A stretch of 64,000 nucleotides of DNA from positions 1-64,000 of the forward strand of contig CAIOFO010000124.1 in assembly GCA_903857685.1 (NCBI GenBank). The letters are read 5' to 3'. How positions within the stretch are numbered: position 1 is the stretch's first letter; the number at the start of each line of letters is the position of its first letter. Source of the stretch: an uncultured Alphaproteobacteria bacterium (GTDB lineage: Bacteria > Pseudomonadota > Alphaproteobacteria > Micropepsales > Micropepsaceae). Both the position numbers and the translations under genes were made by a program. Under the pieces are notes generated by a model, which worked only from the letters and a program-made list of their open reading frames with translations, did no database searches and was not told the origin of the DNA. This document shows, piece by piece, positions 1 through 9,041 of the stretch.

Positions 1-234
1 CCAGGCAGCCCCTGGGAGAACGGCTATTGCGAAAGCTTCAACGGCAAGCTGCGGGACGAGCTGCTCAATGGCGAAATCTTCTGCAGCCTCAAGGAAGCCA
101 AGGTCCTCATCGAACAATGGCGCCACCACTACAACACCGTCAGACCTCATTCATCACTGGGATATCGGCCACCTGCGCCGCAGACTTTTATGCCCGCGCC
201 ACCCCATCTAGATGGAACGCCGGCTATGCAGTAG
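1..234 (+). mobile_element. IS3-family transposase (OrfB, rve integrase core) C-terminal fragment, cut by window edge
   Basis: Frame 1 reads [63 protein letters not shown]...*, the typical IS3 OrfB C-terminus; stop at 232-234. Confidence 0.93.
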
Positions 235-337
235 TCTCAATCACGCTGGTACAAAATATCCGGCAGGCCATCCGGTCCCTAGCTCTTTGTCAGTGGCGAA
301 CCACCTGTAATCATTGGAATAATCGCCCTGCCGGACC

Positions 338-351
338 TTGATCCTGATCAA
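338..351. promoter_or_regulatory. FNR/ANR-type box TTGATCCTGATCAA
   Basis: Perfect match to TTGAT-N4-ATCAA, upstream of the HemJ-like gene. Confidence 0.75.
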
Positions 352-563
352 TTCCAGCAAGAAACCATGCGGCGGTGGCAAAGTTGCAACAGCAGGACGG
401 CGCCAAGGGCGGAAAAGCGCGTGGTTGCCTCAATCGGCATGACAAACCCGGCCGGAATTCCTTGCCGGAGTTGTTTCCGATTCAACGATTCTGATACAGA
501 CACCGCTGCAACCGGGGGCGCGGCCGCAATGGCGAATTCCGCCCCAAACAGGAACCACGCCGG

Positions 564-1016
564 ATGAACGCAATCCGAGACGCCCTTTCCGCTTATATCG
601 ACTGGATCAAGGCGTTCCATGTCATCGCCGTGATCGCCTGGATGAGCGGCATGCTCTATCTGCCGCGCCTGTTTGTGTATCACACCCAGACCGTGCCGGG
701 TTCGCCCGAATCCGAACGCTTCAAGATCATGGAAGGAAAATTGCTGCGCCTCATCACCAACCCGGCGATGGTCGTGGTGTGGATCCTGGGGCCGCTGCTG
801 GCCTGGCTCACAGGCGCCTATCTCGACGTCTGGCTGCAACTCAAGTTTCTTCTGGTATTGGGCCTGAGCGGAGCGCACGGATTTCTTGCCCGCTGCCGCA
901 AGGATTTCGCAAACGACACCAACACGAGATCAGAGCGATTCTACCGGATACTGAATGAGGTTCCGACATTGTTCATGATCGCGATCGTGATCCTTACAAT
1001 GGTCAAGCCCTTCTGA
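564..1016 (+). CDS. hemJ: HemJ/UPF0093-like protoporphyrinogen oxidase (membrane protein)
   Basis: WIKAFHVIAVIAWMSGMLYLPRLFVYH...RFYRILNEVPTLFMIAIVILTMVKPF matches the HemJ family pattern. Confidence 0.88.
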   Translation: MNAIRDALSAYIDWIKAFHVIAVIAWMSGMLYLPRLFVYHTQTVPGSPESERFKIMEGKLLRLITNPAMVVVWILGPLLAWLTGAYLDVWLQLKFLLVLGLSGAHGFLARCRKDFANDTNTRSERFYRILNEVPTLFMIAIVILTMVKPF

Positions 1017-1047
1017 CGCGGATGATGATATTCGCGCAATGCCCGGA

Positions 1048-1536
1048 TTATCGGGCTTTGTCGCAATTTGCTCCTCCCGGATTGATGGCGCACTGAATCG
1101 TCTGCTTGACGGCAAGGTTCAAGTAATAGTCCACCTGCATCTTTCGGGTTGCCGGGTCCTTCTGCATTTTTGGGTCGCTGACGACGCGATGGAGCCCGCC
1201 CAGTTGAGCCGGGCTTAACTCGTTGGGGATGCGAATTTGATTGTCGGCGAGGTATCGCAGGTCCGAATCGCCGAGCCCAACGGCAGCGCCTTGTTCATAA
1301 TCTTCGAACTGCTGTTGCGTGAGTGGGCTGTCAGCGTCCTGCGCATGGACGGCGCCGGGTGCGACTGAAGCGCAAACAACCAATATCGCAATTGCAGTCA
1401 GGAACCCGGCGACCGGCCATCCCGGTTCACGCGGTCCTGCTACCGTCTCGCCGCAATCACGATCGGCTGGGACCGGATCGTTGGGCGAAAGACCCGCCGC
1501 CCGGCGGCGCAAAATGCTGTTGCCTGATTGCCCCAT
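1048..1536 (-). CDS. hypothetical secreted/membrane-anchored protein
   Basis: ORF from MGQSGNS with hydrophobic segment FLTAIAILVVCASVAPGAVHAQ; no family recognised. Confidence 0.5.
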   Translation of the reverse strand: MGQSGNSILRRRAAGLSPNDPVPADRDCGETVAGPREPGWPVAGFLTAIAILVVCASVAPGAVHAQDADSPLTQQQFEDYEQGAAVGLGDSDLRYLADNQIRIPNELSPAQLGGLHRVVSDPKMQKDPATRKMQVDYYLNLAVKQTIQCAINPGGANCDKAR

Positions 1537-1602
1537 GGAAACTCGCGATCGTAGGGAGGCAACTATAAGGCAAAATACCAGCGTCCCGTAATCACGGCAT
1601 TT

Positions 1603-1915
1603 TTGGCAATGGCGCTGGCGTTTTCGGCCTGGACGGAAGAATTCACGGCCGGCCAAATGAGGCTCGATTCGGAGCACCGCCATTTCGTGGGGGCTATCAA
1701 TGAAATCCACTTCGCTGAACAGGCCGGGCGGGCGCACCACCAGCTGAGCCCGCTGTCAGGAGCCCTGGCGGATTTTCAAACACGAAAATTCGGTCATGCG
1801 TGAAATCCGTGACGCCGCCAACCAGTCTCATTCTAATGTAACCCGGTCGGCTTTACTTCAGGCTGTTATTGATGCTGACATCAGCGAGGATTTTGCCGAT
1901 CATGCGCGGCAATAA
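1603..1915 (+). pseudogene. bacteriohemerythrin-like gene with apparent frameshift
   Basis: FSAWTEEFTAGQMRLDSEHRHFVGAINEIH in frame 1, then IFKHENSVMREIRDAANQSH... in frame 2 from about 1772; hemerythrin-like W..D..H..F and HF.HE..M patterns. Confidence 0.6.
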
Positions 1916-2033
1916 CGTGTCCCATTTCGGGGGCAGGTACGAAGTCAGGCCGGTGCCCGGGCTTTTGGGCCAATGTCAATTTGAGCGGAGCGCCCCGACC
2001 GGCGACTCCATCAAAAATTTCAGGGAGAATGCC

Positions 2034-2423
2034 ATGTTTGTGAAATACGCATTTGCCGCCGCGCTCGGCGCGGTTGTCATGCTTCCCGCTGTGGCGCTCG
2101 CAGACGCTGCCAGTGAAATCGCCACCGCGACCGACCATGCCGGTTACGCCGTCGCAGGCCTGAACATCGATGCCATTCACATGCATTTGCATCACGCCGT
2201 GAACTGCCTGGAAGGCTCCAGCGGCAAGGATTTCGATTCCGGCAATGACAATCCCTGCGCCAAGACAGGTAAAGGGGCGATTCCCGACACGACCGATGCG
2301 GCAACCAAGTCCAAACTCCAGGCGGTTGTGGCGACGGCGGAAACCGGCATTGCGTCAAAAGACGCGGTCACGGCAAAGAAGGCCGCCACCGACGCCTACG
2401 CCGCGCTCAGGGCGATCAAGTAG
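2034..2423 (+). CDS. small secreted protein with His/Cys-rich HMHLHHAVNCLEG...NPC motif
   Basis: ORF with signal peptide MFVKYAFAAALGAVVMLPAVALA and conserved-looking motif. Confidence 0.7.
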   Translation: MFVKYAFAAALGAVVMLPAVALADAASEIATATDHAGYAVAGLNIDAIHMHLHHAVNCLEGSSGKDFDSGNDNPCAKTGKGAIPDTTDAATKSKLQAVVATAETGIASKDAVTAKKAATDAYAALRAIK

Positions 2424-2598
2424 CTCGGATTCCCGCCCAGGACGCAGCCATCACCTCGAAATGATCGAATGGTAATGGCTGCTTCCGGGTCGTGGAATTT
2501 GTCGTCATGCGTTCAATTGCGTGTTTCCCTGCCGAGATGATCGGCGGGGGCCGTTTTGGCTTGCCACCTTGCCTGGCTCCAATCAGGCGCAAGCGAGC

Positions 2599-3783
2599 TT
2601 AATGCGACAATGCCTTTGTCTCATCTTCCCAGGGCGGAAACACGCGAACCATCAACAACATCAGGAGAAACGGCGCGATCAGAACTGAAGCAGCGGCCAG
2701 TACGCCCTCTCTGCCCAGCAGTTCCCAGGGATAATACAGCAGGCCTTTTCCGGTTTTCGCGATTTCCTGGCCGCCGATGACGACGTTGAAGCGCATCATG
2801 ATGACGTTGATCAGCACCAGGCAGCCGGCCACCGTTATTCCTGTGACCAGTGCTTTTCCCGCGACCCCGCGCCAGAACAGGAAGGACAGGATGAGGATTG
2901 GCGTCGCCGCTCCGATGGCAATCTGAACCACAAAAAACGGGATGAGCAGCCGGGTGGACACGAATAGCATGATCATGTCGATTCCCTCCCGGCCCTTGTA
3001 GACGATGTTGGCGAACTCCACCCCCTCCAGCAGCAAGGTGAACATGACGAAACCCCAGAGGGTGTAGCCCATCCCCTTCACGCAATCGACATCGACTGGA
3101 ACCCTTCGCAACTTGCACGACAGAACATACAGCACGATCAACAGTGACGTGCCCGATATGATCGCCGAAAACAGGAAGATAACCGGCATGAGGTCGGACG
3201 ACCACCATTCCCGGGACTTGAGAGAGCCGAATAGAAATCCGACATAACCGTGCAGGCCATGCGCGGCTGGAATTCCGGTGACGGCCAGCGCAAATATCCA
3301 CTTGCTGTCGTAGCGCATTGCCTTCTCGGACAGATCATAGGACCCGAGGGTCAAGACGCGGTAAAACAGCCCCGGCAGCCCCTTCAAGGTTTGCGCCTGA
3401 TGCACGATGTGAGGCCGGAAAACAAACCATGTCTCCAAGGTCAGAAGAAGAATGTAGAAGCCGGCGAAATAGCCGAACATGGCCATGGCTGAAGTCCAAT
3501 GCGGCGTGAACACAGCATTGAATGCGCGCTCGGGATGCCCAAGATGCAACAGCAAGGGCGTGGGCACGAATAGCATCAGACACCACGAGGCGAGCAGGGC
3601 GAAATGCGCCACCGGCTTGAAGCGCTGCATGCCAAAAACCTGATACAGGCTCGAAACAGTGAAGGCGCCAGCCACCAGGCCGGTAAGATAGGGATAGACG
3701 ACGATGAGCACGCCCCAGGGGAAGACCGTCTCGTTGGGATAGGTGTAGCCCGTGAATGCCGCGGGCGTGAATAGGGCTTCCAT
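2599..3783 (-). CDS. NrfD/PsrC-family polytopic quinone-interacting subunit
   Basis: Multi-TM protein with NrfD-like layout; directly downstream of a 4Fe-4S subunit. Confidence 0.85.
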   Translation of the reverse strand: MEALFTPAAFTGYTYPNETVFPWGVLIVVYPYLTGLVAGAFTVSSLYQVFGMQRFKPVAHFALLASWCLMLFVPTPLLLHLGHPERAFNAVFTPHWTSAMAMFGYFAGFYILLLTLETWFVFRPHIVHQAQTLKGLPGLFYRVLTLGSYDLSEKAMRYDSKWIFALAVTGIPAAHGLHGYVGFLFGSLKSREWWSSDLMPVIFLFSAIISGTSLLIVLYVLSCKLRRVPVDVDCVKGMGYTLWGFVMFTLLLEGVEFANIVYKGREGIDMIMLFVSTRLLIPFFVVQIAIGAATPILILSFLFWRGVAGKALVTGITVAGCLVLINVIMMRFNVVIGGQEIAKTGKGLLYYPWELLGREGVLAAASVLIAPFLLMLLMVRVFPPWEDETKALSH

Positions 3784-4643
3784 CAGCTTACATCCTTGTC
3801 TATGCCAACATAGAAGACATTGGGAGCATTGCCGGTTTCCGGTTTGAGCACTTCCACCCGGTTGTCGGCGAGAAACTTGCTGATTGTGCTTTCCTTGTCA
3901 TTGCGATCGCCAAAGACGCGTGCGCTGACCGGGCACACTTCAACGCAGGCCGGCATCAATCCCTTTGTGATGCGGTGATAGCACCAGGTGCATTTGTCGG
4001 TGACCCGCTTTTCCGGATTGAAGAAACGCGCGCCATACGGACATGCCTGGACACAGTATTGGCAACCGATGCAATAGGTGTGGTCGATAACGACCGCGCC
4101 GTCTTCCGTCTTGAAGGTCGCGCCGGTCGGGCACACCTGCACGCAAGCAGGATGCGTGCAGTGATTGCATAGCTTCGGAACAAAAAACGCCTTGTCGACC
4201 TTCTCGTCCTTGTAGCGGTTGGAAAAACGATAGTCCCGCTCCGTACCGGCGGCGGCTATATTCACAGGGTCGGCCTGGCTGTCGACATGGGGCGTGTCTT
4301 CCCCGTCAAGATAGACATAGCGTTCGACCCAGGTGCGAAAATGATGCGCGTCCAGGGCGACTTCGTTTTCCAGCTTGCAGGCTTCGACGCATCGCAGGCA
4401 GCCGATGCATTTCGTGGCGTCAACGCCGAAAGCCCATTTGTGTTTTGTCGGGTCATAGGCTTTCGCCGCCGGCGCCGGAGGTGACTCGGGTGTCGTGGCT
4501 GCCGCGGCAAGCGCCTGCTTGGGCAGGACGGAACCCGCCGTGACCGCTACCGCGCCACCGGCGACGGCACCGCCCAGACAACCCAAAAAGGCGCGGCGCC
4601 CCGCCTGCTGCTTCTCGAGTTTTTCCTTCTCATCCATTGACAA
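3783..4643 (-). CDS. Tat-targeted 4Fe-4S ferredoxin (DmsB/NrfC/HybA-like)
   Basis: RRAFLGCLGGAVAGGA Tat signal; CIGCLRCVEAC, CNHCTHPACVQVCP, CIGCQYCVQACPYGA, CTWC clusters. Confidence 0.93.
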   Translation of the reverse strand: MSMDEKEKLEKQQAGRRAFLGCLGGAVAGGAVAVTAGSVLPKQALAAAATTPESPPAPAAKAYDPTKHKWAFGVDATKCIGCLRCVEACKLENEVALDAHHFRTWVERYVYLDGEDTPHVDSQADPVNIAAAGTERDYRFSNRYKDEKVDKAFFVPKLCNHCTHPACVQVCPTGATFKTEDGAVVIDHTYCIGCQYCVQACPYGARFFNPEKRVTDKCTWCYHRITKGLMPACVEVCPVSARVFGDRNDKESTISKFLADNRVEVLKPETGNAPNVFYVGIDKDVS

Positions 4644-4676
4644 TCTCCATCTGGCTGACCCGCCGGCCGCAAGCGC

Positions 4677-5720
4677 TCACTTGCAAGTTGCGCCTGCGTA
4701 ATAGGCCGCCACCTTATCGATTTCGGGTTCACTCAAGCTCTTGGCGAGTGTTGTCATGATGACGTTGGACCGCTGGCCGCCCGCATAGGACTTGAGGGCG
4801 GCGGCAATGTAATCCTTGGATTGCCCCGCCAGGTTCGGCCATGAGCTGCTGGTGCTGACGCCGTTCGTTCCGTGGCAGTTGGTGCACATCGCGGCTCCCG
4901 CTTTGCGGGCCGCCGCGGCTTGAGCAGCAATGCTCGCGGAAGTTTCACATCTCAGGCTGGAAAAATAGGACGTGATATTATTGATATCCGCACTGTTCAC
5001 CGTGGCAGCCATGCCCGTCATGATGGGATTGCTTCGCTTGCCTGTTTTGTAGGCCGTGAGCGCGGCGGCCAGATAGGCCTGGTTCTGTCCCGCGAGCGTC
5101 GGCCCGGGAAGGCTTGCGTTTGTGATGCCTGCTGCGCCATGGCATGCGGCGCAGGCGCCGGCCTTGCTTTTGCCTGCCACCGCATTGCCGGGAGCCGCCG
5201 TGGCAACAAGTGATCCGTTGAATGTCTGCGGCGAATGCGCGTCGTGACAGAGGGTACATTGCTGGGTTCCGGCGTGATCATTGATCACGACCTGGCGTTG
5301 TTGCAGAGGGCGCGCCGCAATCTGTTCATGACAAACGCCGCACGTCGTCCTCGAATCTGTTGGAACGGCAAGCTTCAGATTGACCGGATGAACCGGACCG
5401 GTCGCCGCGTGGACGTAGCCCGGATCAGGATCCCGGCCGCCGCCAGGACCGTGACAGACTTCGCATTTGACGACTTTGCCGACGTCGGTGCTGTGATGGA
5501 TGCTTTTGGACCAGGCCGTGAATTGAACGGCATGACAGGATTCACAGGACGCCGAACCCTGGAACTTCGGCTTGTCCTGGGCGATTTCCGCAACCGCATC
5601 AGCCCGATAATGCCCGATTTTGTAGAACGACTTGTCGACGACGTGGTTTCGTACGGTAATCGCAACTATGGCAAACCCGGCCAACAATAGCAGCAAACGT
5701 ACTATATGCTTGGGCATCAC
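4677..5720 (-). CDS. hexaheme c-type cytochrome (tetraheme-type N-terminus plus two c4-like domains)
   Basis: Six CXXCH: CESCH, CEVCH, CGVCH, CTLCH, CAACH, CTNCH; N-terminal TM anchor. Confidence 0.9.
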   Translation of the reverse strand: MMPKHIVRLLLLLAGFAIVAITVRNHVVDKSFYKIGHYRADAVAEIAQDKPKFQGSASCESCHAVQFTAWSKSIHHSTDVGKVVKCEVCHGPGGGRDPDPGYVHAATGPVHPVNLKLAVPTDSRTTCGVCHEQIAARPLQQRQVVINDHAGTQQCTLCHDAHSPQTFNGSLVATAAPGNAVAGKSKAGACAACHGAAGITNASLPGPTLAGQNQAYLAAALTAYKTGKRSNPIMTGMAATVNSADINNITSYFSSLRCETSASIAAQAAAARKAGAAMCTNCHGTNGVSTSSSWPNLAGQSKDYIAAALKSYAGGQRSNVIMTTLAKSLSEPEIDKVAAYYAGATCK

Positions 5721-5873
5721 GATGTCCCTTTACTCAACGAAAATTGGCAAATCGCTCATTCCGCTTTCGAGTTTTATTGGTGGAGATAAACATCCACTTT
5801 CGAGTTCGTCGGCCGGCGCCCCTGTTTTGCCCGTATGGCGGAAATCCAGCGCGCCAGGATCAGGTCCGCCAAG

Positions 5874-6266
5874 TCACTTCAAGGTTGCCAGGTAGGCGGC
5901 AACATCCTCGGCATCTTGCTCCTTCTTGATCCCGGCAAAGACCATCTTGTTGGCAGGAACAACGATCGAAGGAGACATGACGTATTTCACAAGCGTGCCT
6001 TCGTCCCAGGTCAAACCCGCGGCCTTCATGGCCGGCGAATAGGCGTATCCGTTCAGGCTTCCGGCCTTGCGTCCGACAACACCGAACAAATTCGGGCCAA
6101 CGGGACTTGGGTTGCCCTTGGCTATTGCGTGGCACGCTGAACAGATATTGGCGGTGAAGAGTTTTGCTCCGCTCGCCGCGCTCCCGGCCGCAAAAGCACT
6201 CGATGCGCCAAAGCTCACAAGACCTATGATGCCGATAGCGGCAAATATACTGGACCTGCAAATCAT
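5874..6266 (-). CDS. class I cytochrome c
   Basis: Signal peptide, ICSACHAIAKGNPSPVGPNLFGVVGRKAGS...MVFAGIKKEQDAEDVAAYLATLK. Confidence 0.92.
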   Translation of the reverse strand: MICRSSIFAAIGIIGLVSFGASSAFAAGSAASGAKLFTANICSACHAIAKGNPSPVGPNLFGVVGRKAGSLNGYAYSPAMKAAGLTWDEGTLVKYVMSPSIVVPANKMVFAGIKKEQDAEDVAAYLATLK

Positions 6267-6544
6267 GTGAAAATGATCTCCCCACCTCAATGCTCGGCGC
6301 ATTTGCCAAAGCATTGTTTGAAATTGGTGGCAGTAAATCGCGGTGTCCATATCCACGCGACGCAATTCTTATGATACCAGCCGACATTCGCGCGGTTGCG
6401 ATGGGAGTCCGCAATGGCGTGTGAGCCGCCTTGATGCGCCGGATGAATTGCATCTTAGTACTGTTCTAAATTTATTAATGACCGCTTGGGTGATACATTC
6501 TCGCGGGGTTTGATCACTGCGGAGAGACGTCAAATCGCGTTGCC

Positions 6545-7162
6545 TCAGGGCCGGCCATCAAGATCTACAAGGTCACGGAGTTCTTCCTCCCGGTACCGCC
6601 CCAGCCACAGAGTAAGGTCACCGCTCGATACAATGCCGATCACCTCGCCATCCCTGACAACAGGCAAGTGCCGGAAGCGCCGCATGGTCATTGCCCTCAT
6701 CGCGTCGTCGACGGTCATTGTGGGCTGCACGCAGTAGGGATCCCTCGTCATCACTTCGGACACCTTGGTGCTGCTTGGATCAAGCCCACCAGCCAGCACC
6801 TTGTTCAGCGCATCCCGCTCCGTGAATATGCCCAACAGACTTTTGCCATTCATGACGAGCAATCCACCCATTTTTCTGACCGTCATCAATCGCACACACT
6901 CGGTAACCAGTGTGTCGGGTCCGACGGAGTGGACCGGCTCTCCCTCCCTGATCAATTGATTCAATGACGTTTGGCGTCTGTCCTGGGATTTCATGAAATA
7001 GACGCCGATAAAAATGCTGAGCGCGAACACGACCAGAATATACCATTGCAGCCGGCCAAATATGGTCGTCAGAAGCTCCTCCTGCGTGGCAGCAAATGCA
7101 GGCGCCTGCGAAAGCAACATGAGATTGATAAAAATACCCCAGCTATAAAACAGTTTTTTCAT
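6545..7162 (-). CDS. membrane-anchored CBS-domain pair protein
   Basis: N-terminal TM plus two CBS units (LVMNGKSLLGIFTERDAL; FRHLPVVRDGEVIGIVSSGDL). Confidence 0.9.
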   Translation of the reverse strand: MKKLFYSWGIFINLMLLSQAPAFAATQEELLTTIFGRLQWYILVVFALSIFIGVYFMKSQDRRQTSLNQLIREGEPVHSVGPDTLVTECVRLMTVRKMGGLLVMNGKSLLGIFTERDALNKVLAGGLDPSSTKVSEVMTRDPYCVQPTMTVDDAMRAMTMRRFRHLPVVRDGEVIGIVSSGDLTLWLGRYREEELRDLVDLDGRP

Positions 7163-7501
7163 GGCCGTTGCTCCTCGTTTGCAATGCCGATCGTGACTGC
7201 GTTCCTTTGGAGTTTTTTTGACGTATCAAGTCCGCTTTCCAGAAATGATCGCAAAAGTTGCGAAAATGTCGGCACCTCTTGCCGGATAACGTCAGGGTGA
7301 AATGATATGAGAGGTGTAGTTGCGCCAAGCGGACCTGGTGAAACCGTCCAGGCCGGATAATGCCAATGCGGTGCGGTACCTTGCTTCGTCTCGCAGCGCA
7401 TTGGCCTTCAAGCAGAAAGCAACCAGCCAAGAGATTTCCCCGCCAGCGCAGCATCTGCCGGAAGCAAAGAACACAACAATCTTTCGGCATATTGACGCAA
7501 T

Positions 7502-7515
7502 TTGATCTGGATCAA
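7502..7515. promoter_or_regulatory. FNR/ANR-type box TTGATCTGGATCAA
   Basis: Perfect TTGAT-N4-ATCAA in a long non-coding gap. Confidence 0.75.
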
Positions 7516-7544
7516 TATCCCATTTCATTGCCGCAGATCAGGTT

Positions 7545-7626
7545 GGCCCTCCCTGGGAGGCCAGGAATGATGTCCGGTTGAGGCACTGCAATAGCAGCCT
7601 TCGTGGTTGCTGCGCTTTTCTTGTTT
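7545..7626 (+). ncRNA. candidate FNR-controlled small RNA (GC hairpin, then terminator-like hairpin and T-rich tract)
   Basis: GGCCCTCCCTGGGAGGCC at 7545-7562; AGCAGCC-TTCGT-GGTTGCT at 7593-7611 followed by GCGCTTTTCTTGTTT; FNR box centred about 41 bp upstream of 7550. Confidence 0.25.
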
Positions 7627-7726
7627 GCCCCAGCCGCGAAATTGCGCGGTGCAAAGCCATCCCGATACGGACCTTGAATACGGTACTGCAATCTGACCGG
7701 CGGACAGTCGTCAGAGCGCTCCGGGT

Positions 7727-7975
7727 TTACTTGTGCAATTGGGGCGCAGGCGCCGCTGTTTCCGGTTCAAGCCAGAGATAATATCCATCGCGCCGGATGC
7801 TCGCGATCACTTCATCCGAAGACGCACCTATCGAAGTGTTGCCTCCAGGCGCAATTTCGAGATCCGCATCGTGAATCCACTCTCCGGTTCTCCTCTTTGG
7901 CAATTTTGCGCCGATTTTGTCGTCCGTGATCATTCTGGCGCGGCCAGTCGAAGGCTTGAAGATATGATAAATCAC
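7727..7975 (-). CDS. small hypothetical protein
   Basis: 82-aa ORF with plausible protein composition; no family recognised. Confidence 0.5.
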   Translation of the reverse strand: MIYHIFKPSTGRARMITDDKIGAKLPKRRTGEWIHDADLEIAPGGNTSIGASSDEVIASIRRDGYYLWLEPETAAPAPQLHK

Positions 7976-8096
7976 ATGAACCTCCCAATATTGACCAGAG
8001 CGTCACCCTCGTCCTGGCGTTCTACTGCGTAGGCTGGGCGAAGTTGCAGCCGCCGCCGGATCTTTGATTCCCAAGTCCGTGCGGCGGCCACATCCG

Positions 8097-8936
8097 TTAC
8101 GTGATGGTGGGAATGTCACCACCGGACCGGGCAGTGCGTTCCAAGACACTGTGTGGCGGCTTGGAGAACCAGAGCTGGTACATGGTGATTACCCACATGA
8201 AAGCGAAACACGCAGCCATCACCATGCCGCCCCCGATCACGACCAGGGCGAACGGGTGGAACAGCTTGACGAGATACCAGGAGCTGATGTCCGACGCGAC
8301 GCCGAGGAATGGCAATGCGATGACGGCGCATTTGAGCCACACCGGCCGCACATAAGCATGGCTGAACACCGTACCCATGATGAAGAAGATGAAGCCCATT
8401 CCGAACAGGTGGATGTGCGATACCATGACCAGGGTTGGAACCGTGGGTCCGGTATCCACCTCGGTGACTTTCTTGAAGCCTTCAAAAGTCGAGAAGTTCG
8501 GAATATGCGGATTGCTGCCGTCATGGCAAAGCATGCAGCGTTTTGCGACGATCGGGTTGACATCGCTTTGGAAAGCATCGGGCTTTGCACCCTCATGCAG
8601 CCAGTTCAGGATGGTGGCCCTTTCTTCGTGCGGCAGCATGTCCCGCATCGGCCCTCCCAGAGCTCCTTCGAGAACCGAACCCTGGCCGGAGCCGCTATAG
8701 CCGACAACGATATCCTGATAGGTCAGCATCAGGGGGTTTCCGCCGGCGCGTCCCGCATAGGTGTCGTAGATGTTGACCAGCGCAAACAGGTAGGCGAACC
8801 CGAATAGCAGCAGCGTTGCCGTGAACAACACGCGCTGGCTGTAGGGCATCTCCGAATAATGATGATACATCCGGTGCAGCGGCTGGTCGCCCTTGCTCGG
8901 TTCGGTCGCGTTATCTTCTGGTTTCACAATCCACAT
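8097..8936 (-). CDS. polytopic membrane protein with one c-type heme motif
   Basis: CMLCHDG motif in a loop after the first TM, followed by several hydrophobic segments. Confidence 0.8.
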   Translation of the reverse strand: MWIVKPEDNATEPSKGDQPLHRMYHHYSEMPYSQRVLFTATLLLFGFAYLFALVNIYDTYAGRAGGNPLMLTYQDIVVGYSGSGQGSVLEGALGGPMRDMLPHEERATILNWLHEGAKPDAFQSDVNPIVAKRCMLCHDGSNPHIPNFSTFEGFKKVTEVDTGPTVPTLVMVSHIHLFGMGFIFFIMGTVFSHAYVRPVWLKCAVIALPFLGVASDISSWYLVKLFHPFALVVIGGGMVMAACFAFMWVITMYQLWFSKPPHSVLERTARSGGDIPTIT

Positions 8937-9041
8937 CCTTTTTGCGGCCGCAGATTGCCTGGAATACGATATTCCGGGCGAACTTTCGCTCCGCTACTGA
9001 CATCCCAATTGACATACTTGCGGCCATATTCCGGCATAGTG

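Noticed and set aside
7143-7490. 115-aa minus-strand ORF in the gap
   Set aside because: Composition atypical, no domain, overlaps the CBS gene start; gap treated as non-coding
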